Assembly: GCF_907165045.1 (NCBI RefSeq)
Contig: NZ_CAJRAU010000002.1
Span: 1-64,000 of the forward strand
DNA: 64,000 bases
Source of the DNA: Dyadobacter linearis
GTDB taxonomy: Bacteria > Bacteroidota > Bacteroidia > Cytophagales > Spirosomataceae
Direction of reading: 5' to 3'
In this document: one piece after another, positions 26,912-35,460 of the stretch
How positions within the stretch are numbered: the first letter of the stretch is position 1
How the letters are laid out: each line of letters begins with the position of its first letter
Notes under the pieces: model-generated
The model's database searches: none
What the model was told of the DNA's origin: nothing
Seen by the model: only the letters and a program-made list of their open reading frames with translations
Position numbers and translations under genes: made by a program

Positions 26912-27403
26912 TTAAGCTGGAACTGCCATGAAATTTTGCAGGGAATTGATTAATTCAAGAGATGCATATTTGCCCACAGAGTGCAAAGGATTAAGTGCTC
27001 CTTTTGCCATGGATAAGACCTTTTCTTTCAGCTGTTGTTCGTCGTAAGCAACGTGCACGTAATTGAGACTTTCTAATCTTTTTGCAGTCGCCAGCTGATG
27101 GTCATTTCTGTGTTCTCCATATTTAACCAATTTCGGCAAAACCAGAATTGGCTTTTCTCTTTCGAATGCAGAAATGATCGTACCCATACCAGCGTGACTG
27201 ACAACCAATTCCGCGGCGGAAAAGTATTTATCGAATTCTGTTGGAGATATAAATTCAAGTGCCTTCATATGTTTGGCCTTGTAGCTGCCGCCGGTTGACA
27301 CCTGTGCGACGAATGTGATGTGCGGCAGCAGCTCAGCTACCTGGTCCATCGTGGAAATTAGCCTGTCAAAGGCTCCCTGAGTACCTACTGTTACAAAAAT
27401 CAT
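26912..27403 (-). CDS. Alg13-like/PssE glycosyltransferase catalytic subunit
   Basis: A 163-residue protein equivalent to the C-terminal, donor-binding half of a GT28-type glycosyltransferase (EpsF/PssE or Alg13). Motifs are MIFVTVGTQGAFDRLI at the start, AELVVSHAGMGTIISAFE and PILVLPKLVKYGEHRNDHQ (nucleotide-sugar binding). In this split family the partner is the membrane-bound Alg14-like protein, encoded immediately upstream with a four-base ATGA overlap (27400-27403), which supports an obligatory two-subunit enzyme. It probably adds a sugar to the lipid-linked EPS intermediate. Confidence 0.88.
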   Translation of the reverse strand: MIFVTVGTQGAFDRLISTMDQVAELLPHITFVAQVSTGGSYKAKHMKALEFISPTEFDKYFSAAELVVSHAGMGTIISAFEREKPILVLPKLVKYGEHRNDHQLATAKRLESLNYVHVAYDEQQLKEKVLSMAKGALNPLHSVGKYASLELINSLQNFMAVPA

Positions 27404-27843
27404 GATAATACGCTTCCGTTAAAAGTAACTTTTGAATTAGACAAATCCGGCCACTGTGTATAGCTTCTGTCAGCTATTGAAGTCGCTATTCTGCCGCTCA
27501 TTGAAATATTCTCAACGTTGGCAATACTGTCAATCCAGACCGTTTTGGCACCGATTACTTTACCTGCGATAATTCCCATTAAACCGGGTGCGGCGCCGGT
27601 TGTAATGATGATATTTGGACGGGAAAGGAAGACGATTTTCAGTACACACATCAGTGAATACAGCAGCTTCATTTTGTTCCATCTGCTGGCATCAGGAATG
27701 CTGTGGAATTCATATCCGTCCACAGTGTCTTTAAAGCTTTTCTTAGTGGAAACGAAAATCAATTCGTGGCCTTCAAATGCGGGTTTCAATCTTAATAACT
27801 GAATCCAGTGTCCTCCGGCAGAGGCAATTGCTAGAATTTTCAT
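27400..27843 (-). CDS. Alg14-like/PssD glycosyltransferase membrane subunit
   Basis: A 147-residue protein corresponding to the acceptor-binding N-terminal half of the split GT28 enzyme: KILAIASAGGHWIQLLRL (Gly-rich loop), PNIIITTGAAPGLMGIIAGK and TVWIDSIANVENISMSGR are Alg14/PssD hallmarks. Hydrophobic segments (about 63-80 and 92-110) probably anchor it and recruit the Alg13-like subunit. It leads the two-gene minus-strand unit, whose promoter array lies about 250 bases upstream. Confidence 0.88.
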   Translation of the reverse strand: MKILAIASAGGHWIQLLRLKPAFEGHELIFVSTKKSFKDTVDGYEFHSIPDASRWNKMKLLYSLMCVLKIVFLSRPNIIITTGAAPGLMGIIAGKVIGAKTVWIDSIANVENISMSGRIATSIADRSYTQWPDLSNSKVTFNGSVLS

Positions 27844-27972
27844 AAATAAACGAGGGTTTAAACGAGAGTATTTAACACTAATTAAATTAGAGTCTTTAAT
27901 TGATTAAATAATGATTAATAGATTACTTGTTTTTGATAATTAGGAAGCGGCATTGCGGACTTAAAAAGGTTG

Positions 27973-27986
27973 CCTGTGATCACAGG
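27973..27986. promoter_or_regulatory. perfect 14-bp palindrome CCTGTGATCACAGG
   Basis: The palindrome lies in the predicted 250-base leader of the Alg14/13-like unit, 130 bases above the start codon. It contains TGTGA and TCACA halves without the six-base spacer of a CRP site, so the binding factor is unknown. Confidence 0.35.
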
Positions 27987-28099
27987 ATTTCGATTTTGCA
28001 AATAGATCTGAGAGGTGATTTTATTTTCTGACAAGTTCATTTTAGAGGAGAGTAAATAACGAAACAAATTACTGAATGAGGATAGGTCTAAATCGTTAG

Positions 28100-28183
28100 C
28101 AAGTATAATAGATTACTATTTATTGCGTGACCATTTTGGGGTGACGAGGCGCATTTTGAGGGTGAACCTTTGAGAGGTTGGGG
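28100..28183 (-). promoter_or_regulatory. phased CCCC array D and promoter of the Alg14/13 unit
   Basis: On the minus strand: TCCCCAACC (CCCC at 28180-28183), ACCCTCAAAA (28159-28162) and ACCCCAAAAT (28138-28141), each 21 bp apart. A -7-like TATACTTG (28100-28107; one mismatch) ends 41 nt after the proximal first C. Leader to the ATG at 27843 would be about 250 bases. Confidence 0.65.
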
Positions 28184-28762
28184 AAGCGTTTTATTTAGTA
28201 ACTAGGTGCAATTTCAGGCGTGTAAATATTTCTACAAATTGCATTTAAACTATATTTATAAATTAAAAAAGTAGTTATGCAAACTGCGTATGAATTGCAG
28301 TTACAGAAAAACTGTTCGAAATAAGTAACTGAATATTCCAGACCAGGACCAGTTGGAAACTTTCCAGACAATTTTCAGAAAAGCAACGGATTTTACCTTT
28401 CCCAAAACGGGATTGAATGCCTGCCTGGCTGGTGCGAAAAACCTCTTCTTTCGACCTTCTTAACCCTCCTGATTGTAATTGTTTCAATTGTAGAACTTAT
28501 TCGATAGCTCTAATTGCTTGTGGGGAAGTGTGCCGGTTGGTACACAACGCCGCAGAATCACCCGACCTGCGCATTCACCGCCTAAGCAAATCTTCCTTCA
28601 TGCGCCAAACTGGCGATTTGGTGACATTTTTTGGCTATATATATGGAGTGTATTAAACTAGCTTGAAAGTGGACAGCAATTAGTTACTTGATAGTTACAT
28701 TCTTGTAGTATTAACTTCTACAAATAATTTTCTTGTTGTGTAGTATTTGTATGTAATTTTTC

Positions 28763-28770
28763 TAGCTTTG
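28763..28770 (+). promoter_or_regulatory. consensus -7 element of the second lyase gene
   Basis: TAGCTTTG matches TAnnTTTG exactly and lies about 45 bases upstream of the ATG at 28816. No CCCC array is found in front of it, unlike paralogue 1. Confidence 0.45.
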
Positions 28771-28815
28771 CCCAGTCGCTAGACGATCGAAGTACAACTT
28801 ATTACCCGCTAACTC

Positions 28816-29970
28816 ATGAAGAAAAAATCTTTACTACTACTGCTTTTTGCGGTCGGGTTTTTCGGCTGCAGCTCTCCCGAAACTGGCGAAGTATTGCCTG
28901 AGAATGCAAATAATGAGACTGCCGCCGGGCATAATGCTAAAACTGGCGACGGAGGCAAAGGTCCGCTGCTTTCGTATTACAGTTTCGATAACGAAATGGG
29001 TGACTGGTATGAAAAAGCAATTTGCTGTTCCTGGTCAGCTACGGTCGATAGGAAAGTAAAACGTGCGGGTACTGGTGCATTAAAATTTGAACTGAGAAGG
29101 GGGGACCTGCCAAATGGTGCCCGGACAGAGCTGGGTGAAGCGCCCAATCATAATCCCGAAGGCTGGTATGCCTTCTCTATGTACCTGCCGAATACATTTG
29201 TAAAAGACCCGATCGAAGAGAGCATTGTTCAGTGGCAGTCACTTCCTGACTTTGCAGCCGGCGAAGGCTGGCGTAGTCCGCCGATGCTGCTCGGTGTGCT
29301 TGACGACCGTTTTGTCCTCGAAATAAGATCAGACGCAAACAAGGTGACCATACAGGATCATTTTACTTTTACCCGCATCGACCTCGGCCCGGTGGATAAG
29401 GATAAATGGCTGGATTGGGTTTTTCACGTAAAATGGTCACACGATAACAATGGTGTTGTGGAGGTTTGGAGAAATTCGAAACTCATTTTAAAGAGGGAAA
29501 ATCAGCCTAATTTCTACAACGACGAGCATTTCCCGTATTTTAAAGTCGGAATCTACAAGTGGGAGTGGAGCAATATGGCCAGAGGCGCCAATCAGATCCG
29601 GTCGATGTATGTGGATGAAATCAAGATCGGCAGTCAATCGGCGAACTACAATACAGTAGCGGTGAGCCAGGATAATGCATTGCCAGTCACATTAACCAGT
29701 TTCACTGCATCAAAAAGCGGCAAATTGGCCAATTTAGCGTGGGCAACGGCTGAGGAATCAAATTCTGATTACTTTGTGGTCCAGCGTAGCTCGGATGCGA
29801 AAACGTGGAAAGAGATTGGCAGGAAGGCTGCTTCCGGACAAAGCAAGTCGAAGCGGAATTATACATTTACCGATCAAAAACCGCTTTCCGGGGCTGGTTA
29901 CTATCGCCTGAAAATGGTTGACCGCGACCAGACTTTTTCTTACAGCGCTATCAAGAATGTGAAATTCTGA
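28816..29970 (+). CDS. polysaccharide-lyase-like lipoprotein, paralogue 2, with extra C-terminal domain
   Basis: A 384-residue lipoprotein (hydrophobic start, lipobox FFGC at about Cys18). Residues 50-280 align throughout with the protein at 12883-13779: YSFDNEMGDW, CCSWSA, GWYAFSMYLPNTF, EESIVQWQSLPDF, WRSPPMLLGV, DKWLDWVFHVKW. Unlike that protein it continues into a fibronectin/immunoglobulin-like domain (about 292-384: LPVTLTSFTASKSGKLANL, RDQTFSYSAIKNV) that in Bacteroidota often precedes a T9SS tail, but here the protein stops without one. The likely role is cutting or binding EPS at the cell surface. It ends in a strong terminator and is monocistronic. Confidence 0.78.
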   Translation: MKKKSLLLLLFAVGFFGCSSPETGEVLPENANNETAAGHNAKTGDGGKGPLLSYYSFDNEMGDWYEKAICCSWSATVDRKVKRAGTGALKFELRRGDLPNGARTELGEAPNHNPEGWYAFSMYLPNTFVKDPIEESIVQWQSLPDFAAGEGWRSPPMLLGVLDDRFVLEIRSDANKVTIQDHFTFTRIDLGPVDKDKWLDWVFHVKWSHDNNGVVEVWRNSKLILKRENQPNFYNDEHFPYFKVGIYKWEWSNMARGANQIRSMYVDEIKIGSQSANYNTVAVSQDNALPVTLTSFTASKSGKLANLAWATAEESNSDYFVVQRSSDAKTWKEIGRKAASGQSKSKRNYTFTDQKPLSGAGYYRLKMVDRDQTFSYSAIKNVKF

Positions 29971-30008
29971 TACTGGTTACCCGGCTCGTTCACATCAATA
30001 TACAAACT

Positions 30009-30048
30009 CCTCAGCAAGGCAACATTGGCCAGCTGAGGATTTTTTTTA
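30009..30048 (+). terminator. terminator of the second lyase gene
   Basis: CCTCAGC pairs with GCTGAGG around a 16-base loop, followed by a run of eight or more T, about 40 bases after the stop. Confidence 0.88.
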
Positions 30049-30103
30049 TACAAAAACTGTAAGTTTGAACCACAACAGACTTATTCAAGAACTATTCGAA
30101 TCG

Positions 30104-30499
30104 ATGGAAGATCAATGGAAGGCAATTTTTACAGGTGTTGATCACCCGGCTGTGGCGGCCGATGATGTGGAGTTACTGGCAAACTGGTACTGCGAAATGC
30201 TGGGATATGAGCGGTATTTCAAAGATCCAAAGCCCGTGTGGATGCTCAAAGCGCCCGACGGTACCTTGCTGGAAATCATGCCGAAAGACCATACACTCCG
30301 TCAGGAACGCACGACCTGGACGCCAGGCTGGTCGCACGTTGCGTTTCGCGTCACAGACCTTGAAGCAGCGATCGCTTATCTTGATACCAAAAACATAAAA
30401 TGGGCAGGAGAGATCATACCCGCAATAGGCGGAGGGAAGGTCAGAAATTGCTTTGACCTGGAAGGGAATATGATCCAGGTCCTGGAAAGGCACTTTTAG
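30104..30499 (+). CDS. VOC (glyoxalase/bleomycin resistance) family protein
   Basis: A 131-residue protein with the paired beta-alpha-beta-beta-beta modules of the VOC superfamily: VDHPAVAADDVELLANWYCEMLG, then GTLLEIMP, then WSHVAFRVTDLEAAIAYLD and NCFDLEGNMIQVLER. Metal-ligand positions appear as His in VDHPA, Glu in LLEIMP and His in SHVAF; the usual final Glu is replaced by Gln in MIQVLE, so metal binding may be altered. The ATG at 30104 is preferred over a TTG at 30065. Substrate unknown. Confidence 0.78.
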   Translation: MEDQWKAIFTGVDHPAVAADDVELLANWYCEMLGYERYFKDPKPVWMLKAPDGTLLEIMPKDHTLRQERTTWTPGWSHVAFRVTDLEAAIAYLDTKNIKWAGEIIPAIGGGKVRNCFDLEGNMIQVLERHF

Positions 30500-30535
30500 A
30501 CGAAAAGCAAAATCCTGTTACAACTGGCTTTTCGT
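30500..30535. terminator. shared hairpin between convergent VOC and AraC-like genes
   Basis: ACGAAAAGC pairs with GCTTTTCGT, followed by TTTTTC on the plus strand. The stop codon and last codons of the minus-strand regulator lie inside the hairpin. Confidence 0.6.
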
Positions 30536-31204
30536 TTTTCTAAGAAAGGCGGCAAATGTGGTCCCTGAGTCTTTGATGAACGTGCGGTTGAGTACATATT
30601 CTGTGGTCTTCAACTCCCGGGCAATTTCTGCAACTGTCACCTTTTTGTTGTGCTTTACTTTATCCTGCACAAAGCGCGTCACTTTCGCAATGCATGAAGA
30701 CTGATCCGCAACCAGTTTCTGGCTTACACCCTCCGGGGCTATACGTACTGCAATGTTGAGGATATTCAGCGCATTATTGAGGATGATCTCTTCCGAATGT
30801 TCCTGCGGTACCGCTATCTCTCTACGGATCATTTTCACCAGCGAACCCACCGATTCCTGGTCTTCCACGTGCTGGACCCGGTATTCATGAATCTCAGAAG
30901 TGATAGGCACCAGACTATTGACCCTGTCCACAATCCGCAGCTGACTTTTCAGATCTTGGGGCAGCCTGTTATCTGGAAATGGGATGGTGTTGAAAACAAT
31001 GACGAACGCAGTGACCGGCACCGAAGCCGTTAACTCTACACCATTTGCAATCCGGAAAGCATAAAAAGAACCCTGGCTGAAATTGAAGAGACTATGGTCC
31101 AGTTTCACCTGCCCCGAACCGCGCAATACATACAGGAATTTGTGCTGATACTTGTATTTTCCAAGCAGGATCCGCGCAGGCCTGTCCAGAAAGTGGATAG
31201 ACAT
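30518..31204 (-). CDS. AraC-like regulator lacking the second helix-turn-helix
   Basis: The N-terminal part (KFLYVLRGSGQVKLD, FSQGSFYAFRI) is an AraC-type cupin ligand-binding domain. The C-terminal part (VTVAEIARELKTTEYVLNRTFIKDSGTTFAAFLRKTK) is the first helix-turn-helix and linker of an AraC DNA-binding domain. It stops nine codons after FAAFL, so the second helix-turn-helix (GF.d.syFsr.Fk type) is missing; total about 228 residues against 260-300 usual. Start: ATG at 31204 (a TACGTTTG -7-like element at 31219-31226 would give a very short leader) or TTG at 31231. It may be a truncated but working single-HTH protein or a decaying gene. Confidence 0.65.
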   Translation of the reverse strand: MSIHFLDRPARILLGKYKYQHKFLYVLRGSGQVKLDHSLFNFSQGSFYAFRIANGVELTASVPVTAFVIVFNTIPFPDNRLPQDLKSQLRIVDRVNSLVPITSEIHEYRVQHVEDQESVGSLVKMIRREIAVPQEHSEEIILNNALNILNIAVRIAPEGVSQKLVADQSSCIAKVTRFVQDKVKHNKKVTVAEIARELKTTEYVLNRTFIKDSGTTFAAFLRKTKSQL

Positions 31205-31364
31205 TACATTTCCTAGGGCAAACGTACTCAACTCTTTGACTCGTTAAAGTGATGGTTACTCAACTTTGTAACCGTTGTTATCTTTAACAGAACGTCCAAC
31301 CTTTTTATTGCGTTCCCGTTTTGGGGCGCCAGATCCTTTTTATGCTTAAAAGTTCAGGGAAAAG

Positions 31365-32423
31365 CTATTTAATGTCCCCAATAATATCCTCCCATTTGTA
31401 ATAATGAAACACTTTTCCTTCCGACATCACTACAAACAGTCCTTTGGGAAACGCCGGTGAAAGCGCCAGGTTAGTCACATCGGAACCATCACTTTTATGC
31501 GCGGCTACCTTCACGGTCCTCAAATGCGCGTGTTCATGCGGATTGGCGGCTGTACCCTCTCTTCTGAATATATAGAACTGGTCTGCACCCTGATCTGAGA
31601 CGAGGATATAGCCTGTTTTTGGACCTGTTTTATAAATGGAAATCCCTTCATTATCTTCTGTAAAACCCGTATTCGGAATCAGCGCGAGCTCTTTGCCTGT
31701 GCTGTCAGGATCGGCGTAATATTTGCGCACGCCCACCTGCTCATCGGAATAGTACACAAATCCCATTTCATTATCGACAGCGATGGATTCGATCTCTTTC
31801 TTGCCGCTGTATTTACCGAACTTCCGGACGAGTTCCGCTTTCACGTTTCCCTTTCCATCATCTTGCAGCCGGTACTGCCACAGGTAACCTTCTTTCGGGC
31901 CATTTTTCCTTCCTACAATCGCAAATATAGCTTTGTCGGAAGGCCGCGTATAGAGGGATACGCCCATCGGCGCCTGCATGGAGTCACCTTTGAAAACCTC
32001 AATCCCACCCAGATCAACCGCCTTCATATCAGGTAGTGTAAATATACGAATGCTGTTGGCAGCTCTTTCGGTAGCCACAGCAATATCAGTAGGTTTGCCC
32101 GAGAGCATTAAACCGTAAGCGATATCGACGTTATTTGGACGTTTCAGGTTTTTTACCACTTTGTCCTGCTGGATTTTCCCGGCCAGATCGAATACGTACA
32201 AAGCACCGTCTTCGTCTTTATCCGTACCGATAATGAGGCTCTTGGAAGGATCCTGCGGGTTGATCCATATTGCGGGATCGTCGGTATCGTGCACCACCGA
32301 ATCGGTGATAACGACCGGCTGGATAATCGTCGAATCGGCGCTGGCTGAATGTTCGGAGGATTGAGTATTACAGCCAGAAAGGCTTATCAGGGCCAATAGG
32401 GCCAGTATTGAATAGGGTTTCAT
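31365..32423 (-). CDS. beta-propeller phytase lipoprotein
   Basis: A 352-residue lipoprotein (lipobox LSGC at Cys18). The mature part matches the six-bladed beta-propeller phytase (3-phytase) family: HDTDDPAIWINPQDPSKSLIIGTDKD, RPNNVDIAYG, VSLYTRP, GYLWQYRL, EIESIAVDNEMGFVYYSDEQVGVRKY, DNEGISIY and VSDQGADQFYIF. Such enzymes need Ca2+ and release phosphate from phytate. Length is normal. It lies 18 bases downstream of a TonB-dependent receptor gene, an arrangement known for phytases and consistent with uptake of the organic phosphate. Confidence 0.9.
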   Translation of the reverse strand: MKPYSILALLALISLSGCNTQSSEHSASADSTIIQPVVITDSVVHDTDDPAIWINPQDPSKSLIIGTDKDEDGALYVFDLAGKIQQDKVVKNLKRPNNVDIAYGLMLSGKPTDIAVATERAANSIRIFTLPDMKAVDLGGIEVFKGDSMQAPMGVSLYTRPSDKAIFAIVGRKNGPKEGYLWQYRLQDDGKGNVKAELVRKFGKYSGKKEIESIAVDNEMGFVYYSDEQVGVRKYYADPDSTGKELALIPNTGFTEDNEGISIYKTGPKTGYILVSDQGADQFYIFRREGTAANPHEHAHLRTVKVAAHKSDGSDVTNLALSPAFPKGLFVVMSEGKVFHYYKWEDIIGDIK

Positions 32424-32441
32424 GTAAAATGATTGTTGATA

Positions 32442-35273
32442 TTACTTGGTCATATCGAATTTCAAACCAAAATTAAACCTTGGTCTGTAATACTCCGCCT
32501 GTGTTGTGCGCGACGAAATGCTTTGGTAATAGCGTAGTGGCTGATTGGTCAGGTTGTTCGCTTCTGCAAACAGCCTCAGGTTTTTAGTGATCTTGTAAGC
32601 CGCATTTGCATCGAGGAAAAACTGCTTATCATAGTAAATATCATCAAAATCCTCTCCGCCCAGCGCATCCAGGTAAGCGGCTGTATAGTTGGCAGAAAGC
32701 CTGGCTGAGAACTTTTTATTTTCCCACGACAAGGAAGCATTGAACATGTGCGGCGCAGTTCCGGGTAGCGAAACGTCCGTTCTTGCGTCCCCGTCTTCAT
32801 TATAAACACCGTTCGCAAAAGACTTTGTAAATGTGTAGTTGGTGTAAATACCGAAGTTTTTCAAAAAGCTCGGAAGGAAATCGAGCTGGCGCTGAAATGC
32901 GAGTTCAAATCCGAAAACATTTACATTATCCCCATTTCTCGACTGTAAAAAGTCCCACTGCTGACCGTCCGAAATCGGGTTGCTCACAGTTGGGAAATCG
33001 CTCGCAAAAGCTGCTTCCGAGTATTGCTGGTTGCGATATGTGTAAATGAAATTTTTAAGGTTTTTGTAAAAAACGCCACCTGAGATCAAGCCGACGGACT
33101 CAAAGTAATTCTCTGCCATCAGATCAAAATTCCAGGAATAAGTCGCCTTCAAATCGGGGTTACCTGCTGAAATTTGCTGATCGCCCGGAATAATGCTGAT
33201 GTACGGAGCCAGCGCGTAATAGTTCGGGCGGGCCAATGCAGTAGTGGCAGCCGCGCGGAGGATAAAGTTGTCGGTTGCATTGTAGCGGAAGGAAACGCTC
33301 GGCATTACATTCAGATAGTTATTCTTCACAGAGCGCGCGCCGGCCAGTTCTTCTTCATCTTCAATGATATTTCCAGTATAATCAATGGAAGTATTTTCCA
33401 GTCTCACACCCACAATCATAGACAGTTTCTCATTGAAATCCTGATCAAAACGCACATAACCCGCCACGATGTTTTCCTTTGCATTGTAGTTCGCACCGAG
33501 GAATTCACCAGGAACCGGTTCCGCTTCAAACTCCAAAGTATTGGTCAGGTTGAGGTTACCTAAAAACGTTTTGGAAGCAAATAGTCCCGGTACCAGGTGT
33601 GAGCCGGCCTGAAATTTGTCGCCCGGCCAGTTCACCGTCGCCGCATCACCGAGCGTCGCGATCGCATCCTCATTCACAGGAGCATATTCGTAAAATATGT
33701 TATCCCTGTCTTTTGTTTTAAGTCGCAGGCGGGCTCCTACGCGCATCCGGCCTTTCTGATCGGCAATGATCGACAGCGGAAAACGCAGGTTAACTTTTGC
33801 GCCCAATTCGGTTTCTTCTGTGAAATCGTGGTTTTCGGTAATTTCATGCAAGCCCAGCGAGCTGGCGTCCAGGCCAGCCGGCGATAGAAGCGGGGCGCGG
33901 GAATCTCCATTGTAGGTCAATGTGTTACCACCTTCGCGGAAGCTGATATAACGCTCGTTCGGCCGGTCTTCACTCGCAGTAGAATAGCTTACGCTCCAAT
34001 CCAGATCCACTTTCGGGCTCAGCAAATGGTCGCCGCGCACAGAATAGTTCTGAACCGTCTGTCTTTCCAGCCGGCCGCCTTTGTTTTTATTATTGTCGAT
34101 ACCGCCTTTTGTTTGCCTTCCTACGCGACCTTCAAAACCTGTAATCTGGTCATTATCATCGTAAAGCGGCTCAATATCGTCGATCCGCATCCGGTAACGG
34201 TTTTCAATATCGTCGCGCCAGTTGTACATCGCATTCGCCGTGATCGTGTGATTTTGACCAAGTTTAAAGTCAAATGCAGCAGAAAGACTTCTCCGAATAC
34301 GCTGCACATCGTACTTTCTGATATCGGTTTCACTAATATATACATTGCCGAAATCGTCCTTCGACCAAACAGCCTCTACATCGTCCGAACCGTAATTATT
34401 GTTATTATAAGATCCGCTCAATACCATACCTATTGCGCTTTTAGCAAAACGGTTGGCGTAAACGAAGCCGCCCGTGTACAATGCTTTGCCGCGGATCGGG
34501 TTGAAACCAGAAGATAATGTCGCCGAGATACGCTGACTGTTTGGTGCCGCCCGGGTTACCAGGTTCACCGAGCCGCCAATCGCGTCTGCGTCCATGTCGG
34601 GCGTCAGCGTTTTGTTTACTTCGATCGTCGAGATCATGTCCGACGGGATCAAATCCATTTGTACCCGGCGGTTGTCGCCTTCCGCCGAAGGAATTCTGTC
34701 TCCATTTAATGTAACCGAGTTGAGCTCGGGCGCCAGGCCGCGTACGATGATATTTCTTGCCTCACCCTGATCATTTTGCATTGTAATACCTGGTACGCGT
34801 TTCAATGCATCCCCGATATTGGAGTCGGGAAAGCGGCCTACCTGGTCGGAGGAAATGATATTGGTGATATTGTCATTGTTTCTTTGTTGATTAAGCGCCT
34901 TGGCCTGACCTTTCAGCCTGTCTCCCAAAACAACTACCTCGTTCATATCCAGTCCGCCTTCTTGGAGGACCATCTCGAAAGACTTTTTTCCGCCCGCCTC
35001 TACCACAATGCTTTCGGCGTAGTTCCGGTAGCCCATATATGTTGCTTCCAGCTGGTAGGTTCCCGGATTTACATTCAGGAATTCAAACTTTCCGTACACA
35101 TCCGAAATCGTATACTGGTTACCGGGCGTGATCTTTACAGTCGCGCCGGGCAGCGATAATCTTTGCGCATCCATGATCTTTCCCGAGATCACGGCCTTTT
35201 GCCCAAAAGATAGTGAAGAGATAAACAGTAGGATTAAAAATGAGATCGAGTAGCGTAGTACAATTCTTTTCAT
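32442..35273 (-). CDS. TonB-dependent receptor, probably for phytate or its products
   Basis: A 943-residue outer-membrane receptor. Signal peptide to about 24, a CarboxypepD_reg-like domain (about 26-110: ISGKIMDAQRLSLPGATVKI), the plug (about 125-240: NIGDALKRVPGITMQNDQGE, NIIVRGLAPELNSVTLNGDR, ADAIGGSVNL) and a beta-barrel to the final aromatic-rich strand (FNFGLKFDMTK). The ATG at 35273 (MKRIVLRYSISF) gives a good signal peptide and is preferred over the one at 35297. The gene precedes the phytase gene by 18 bases on the same strand, which is the basis for the substrate guess; no cognate SusD-like protein is present. Confidence 0.9.
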   Translation of the reverse strand: MKRIVLRYSISFLILLFISSLSFGQKAVISGKIMDAQRLSLPGATVKITPGNQYTISDVYGKFEFLNVNPGTYQLEATYMGYRNYAESIVVEAGGKKSFEMVLQEGGLDMNEVVVLGDRLKGQAKALNQQRNNDNITNIISSDQVGRFPDSNIGDALKRVPGITMQNDQGEARNIIVRGLAPELNSVTLNGDRIPSAEGDNRRVQMDLIPSDMISTIEVNKTLTPDMDADAIGGSVNLVTRAAPNSQRISATLSSGFNPIRGKALYTGGFVYANRFAKSAIGMVLSGSYNNNNYGSDDVEAVWSKDDFGNVYISETDIRKYDVQRIRRSLSAAFDFKLGQNHTITANAMYNWRDDIENRYRMRIDDIEPLYDDNDQITGFEGRVGRQTKGGIDNNKNKGGRLERQTVQNYSVRGDHLLSPKVDLDWSVSYSTASEDRPNERYISFREGGNTLTYNGDSRAPLLSPAGLDASSLGLHEITENHDFTEETELGAKVNLRFPLSIIADQKGRMRVGARLRLKTKDRDNIFYEYAPVNEDAIATLGDAATVNWPGDKFQAGSHLVPGLFASKTFLGNLNLTNTLEFEAEPVPGEFLGANYNAKENIVAGYVRFDQDFNEKLSMIVGVRLENTSIDYTGNIIEDEEELAGARSVKNNYLNVMPSVSFRYNATDNFILRAAATTALARPNYYALAPYISIIPGDQQISAGNPDLKATYSWNFDLMAENYFESVGLISGGVFYKNLKNFIYTYRNQQYSEAAFASDFPTVSNPISDGQQWDFLQSRNGDNVNVFGFELAFQRQLDFLPSFLKNFGIYTNYTFTKSFANGVYNEDGDARTDVSLPGTAPHMFNASLSWENKKFSARLSANYTAAYLDALGGEDFDDIYYDKQFFLDANAAYKITKNLRLFAEANNLTNQPLRYYQSISSRTTQAEYYRPRFNFGLKFDMTK

Positions 35274-35460
35274 CAGCCTGATTTTAGTAATCTGCAAAAG
35301 TCACAGACTAATGTTACCAAGATGTCAGGCGAGTGTTATCAAATTATTACCAGAATAGCCTCTCTGTATTTTGTCCCCGAAAATCCCGTTTTCTTTTTAC
35401 TTCTATGTGGTTATGGTTCGAATCCGGGATTAATAGTTGATCTTGTCTTAAAATGCGAAA

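Larger units (their letters stand above)
27844..28815. other. long divergent regulatory region
   Basis: 972 bases without a supported gene. It holds promoter array D for the Alg14/13 unit (28100-28183), a perfect 14-bp palindrome in that unit's leader (27973-27986), and a consensus -7 element for the second lyase gene (28763-28770). Short frames such as 28417-28656 (Cys- and Arg-rich, no homology seen) are judged chance. Confidence 0.6.

Noticed and set aside
27973..27986. CRP-type site reading
   Set aside because: TGTGA and TCACA halves abut without the six-base spacer of a CRP site.
28417..28656. 79-codon plus-strand frame
   Set aside because: No recognisable domain, odd Cys/Arg content and no promoter or ribosome-binding site; judged to be chance.
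31318..31326. single GCCCCAAAAC copy (minus strand)
   Set aside because: No second copy 21 bp upstream and no -7 element at 41 nt, so it is not one of the phased arrays.
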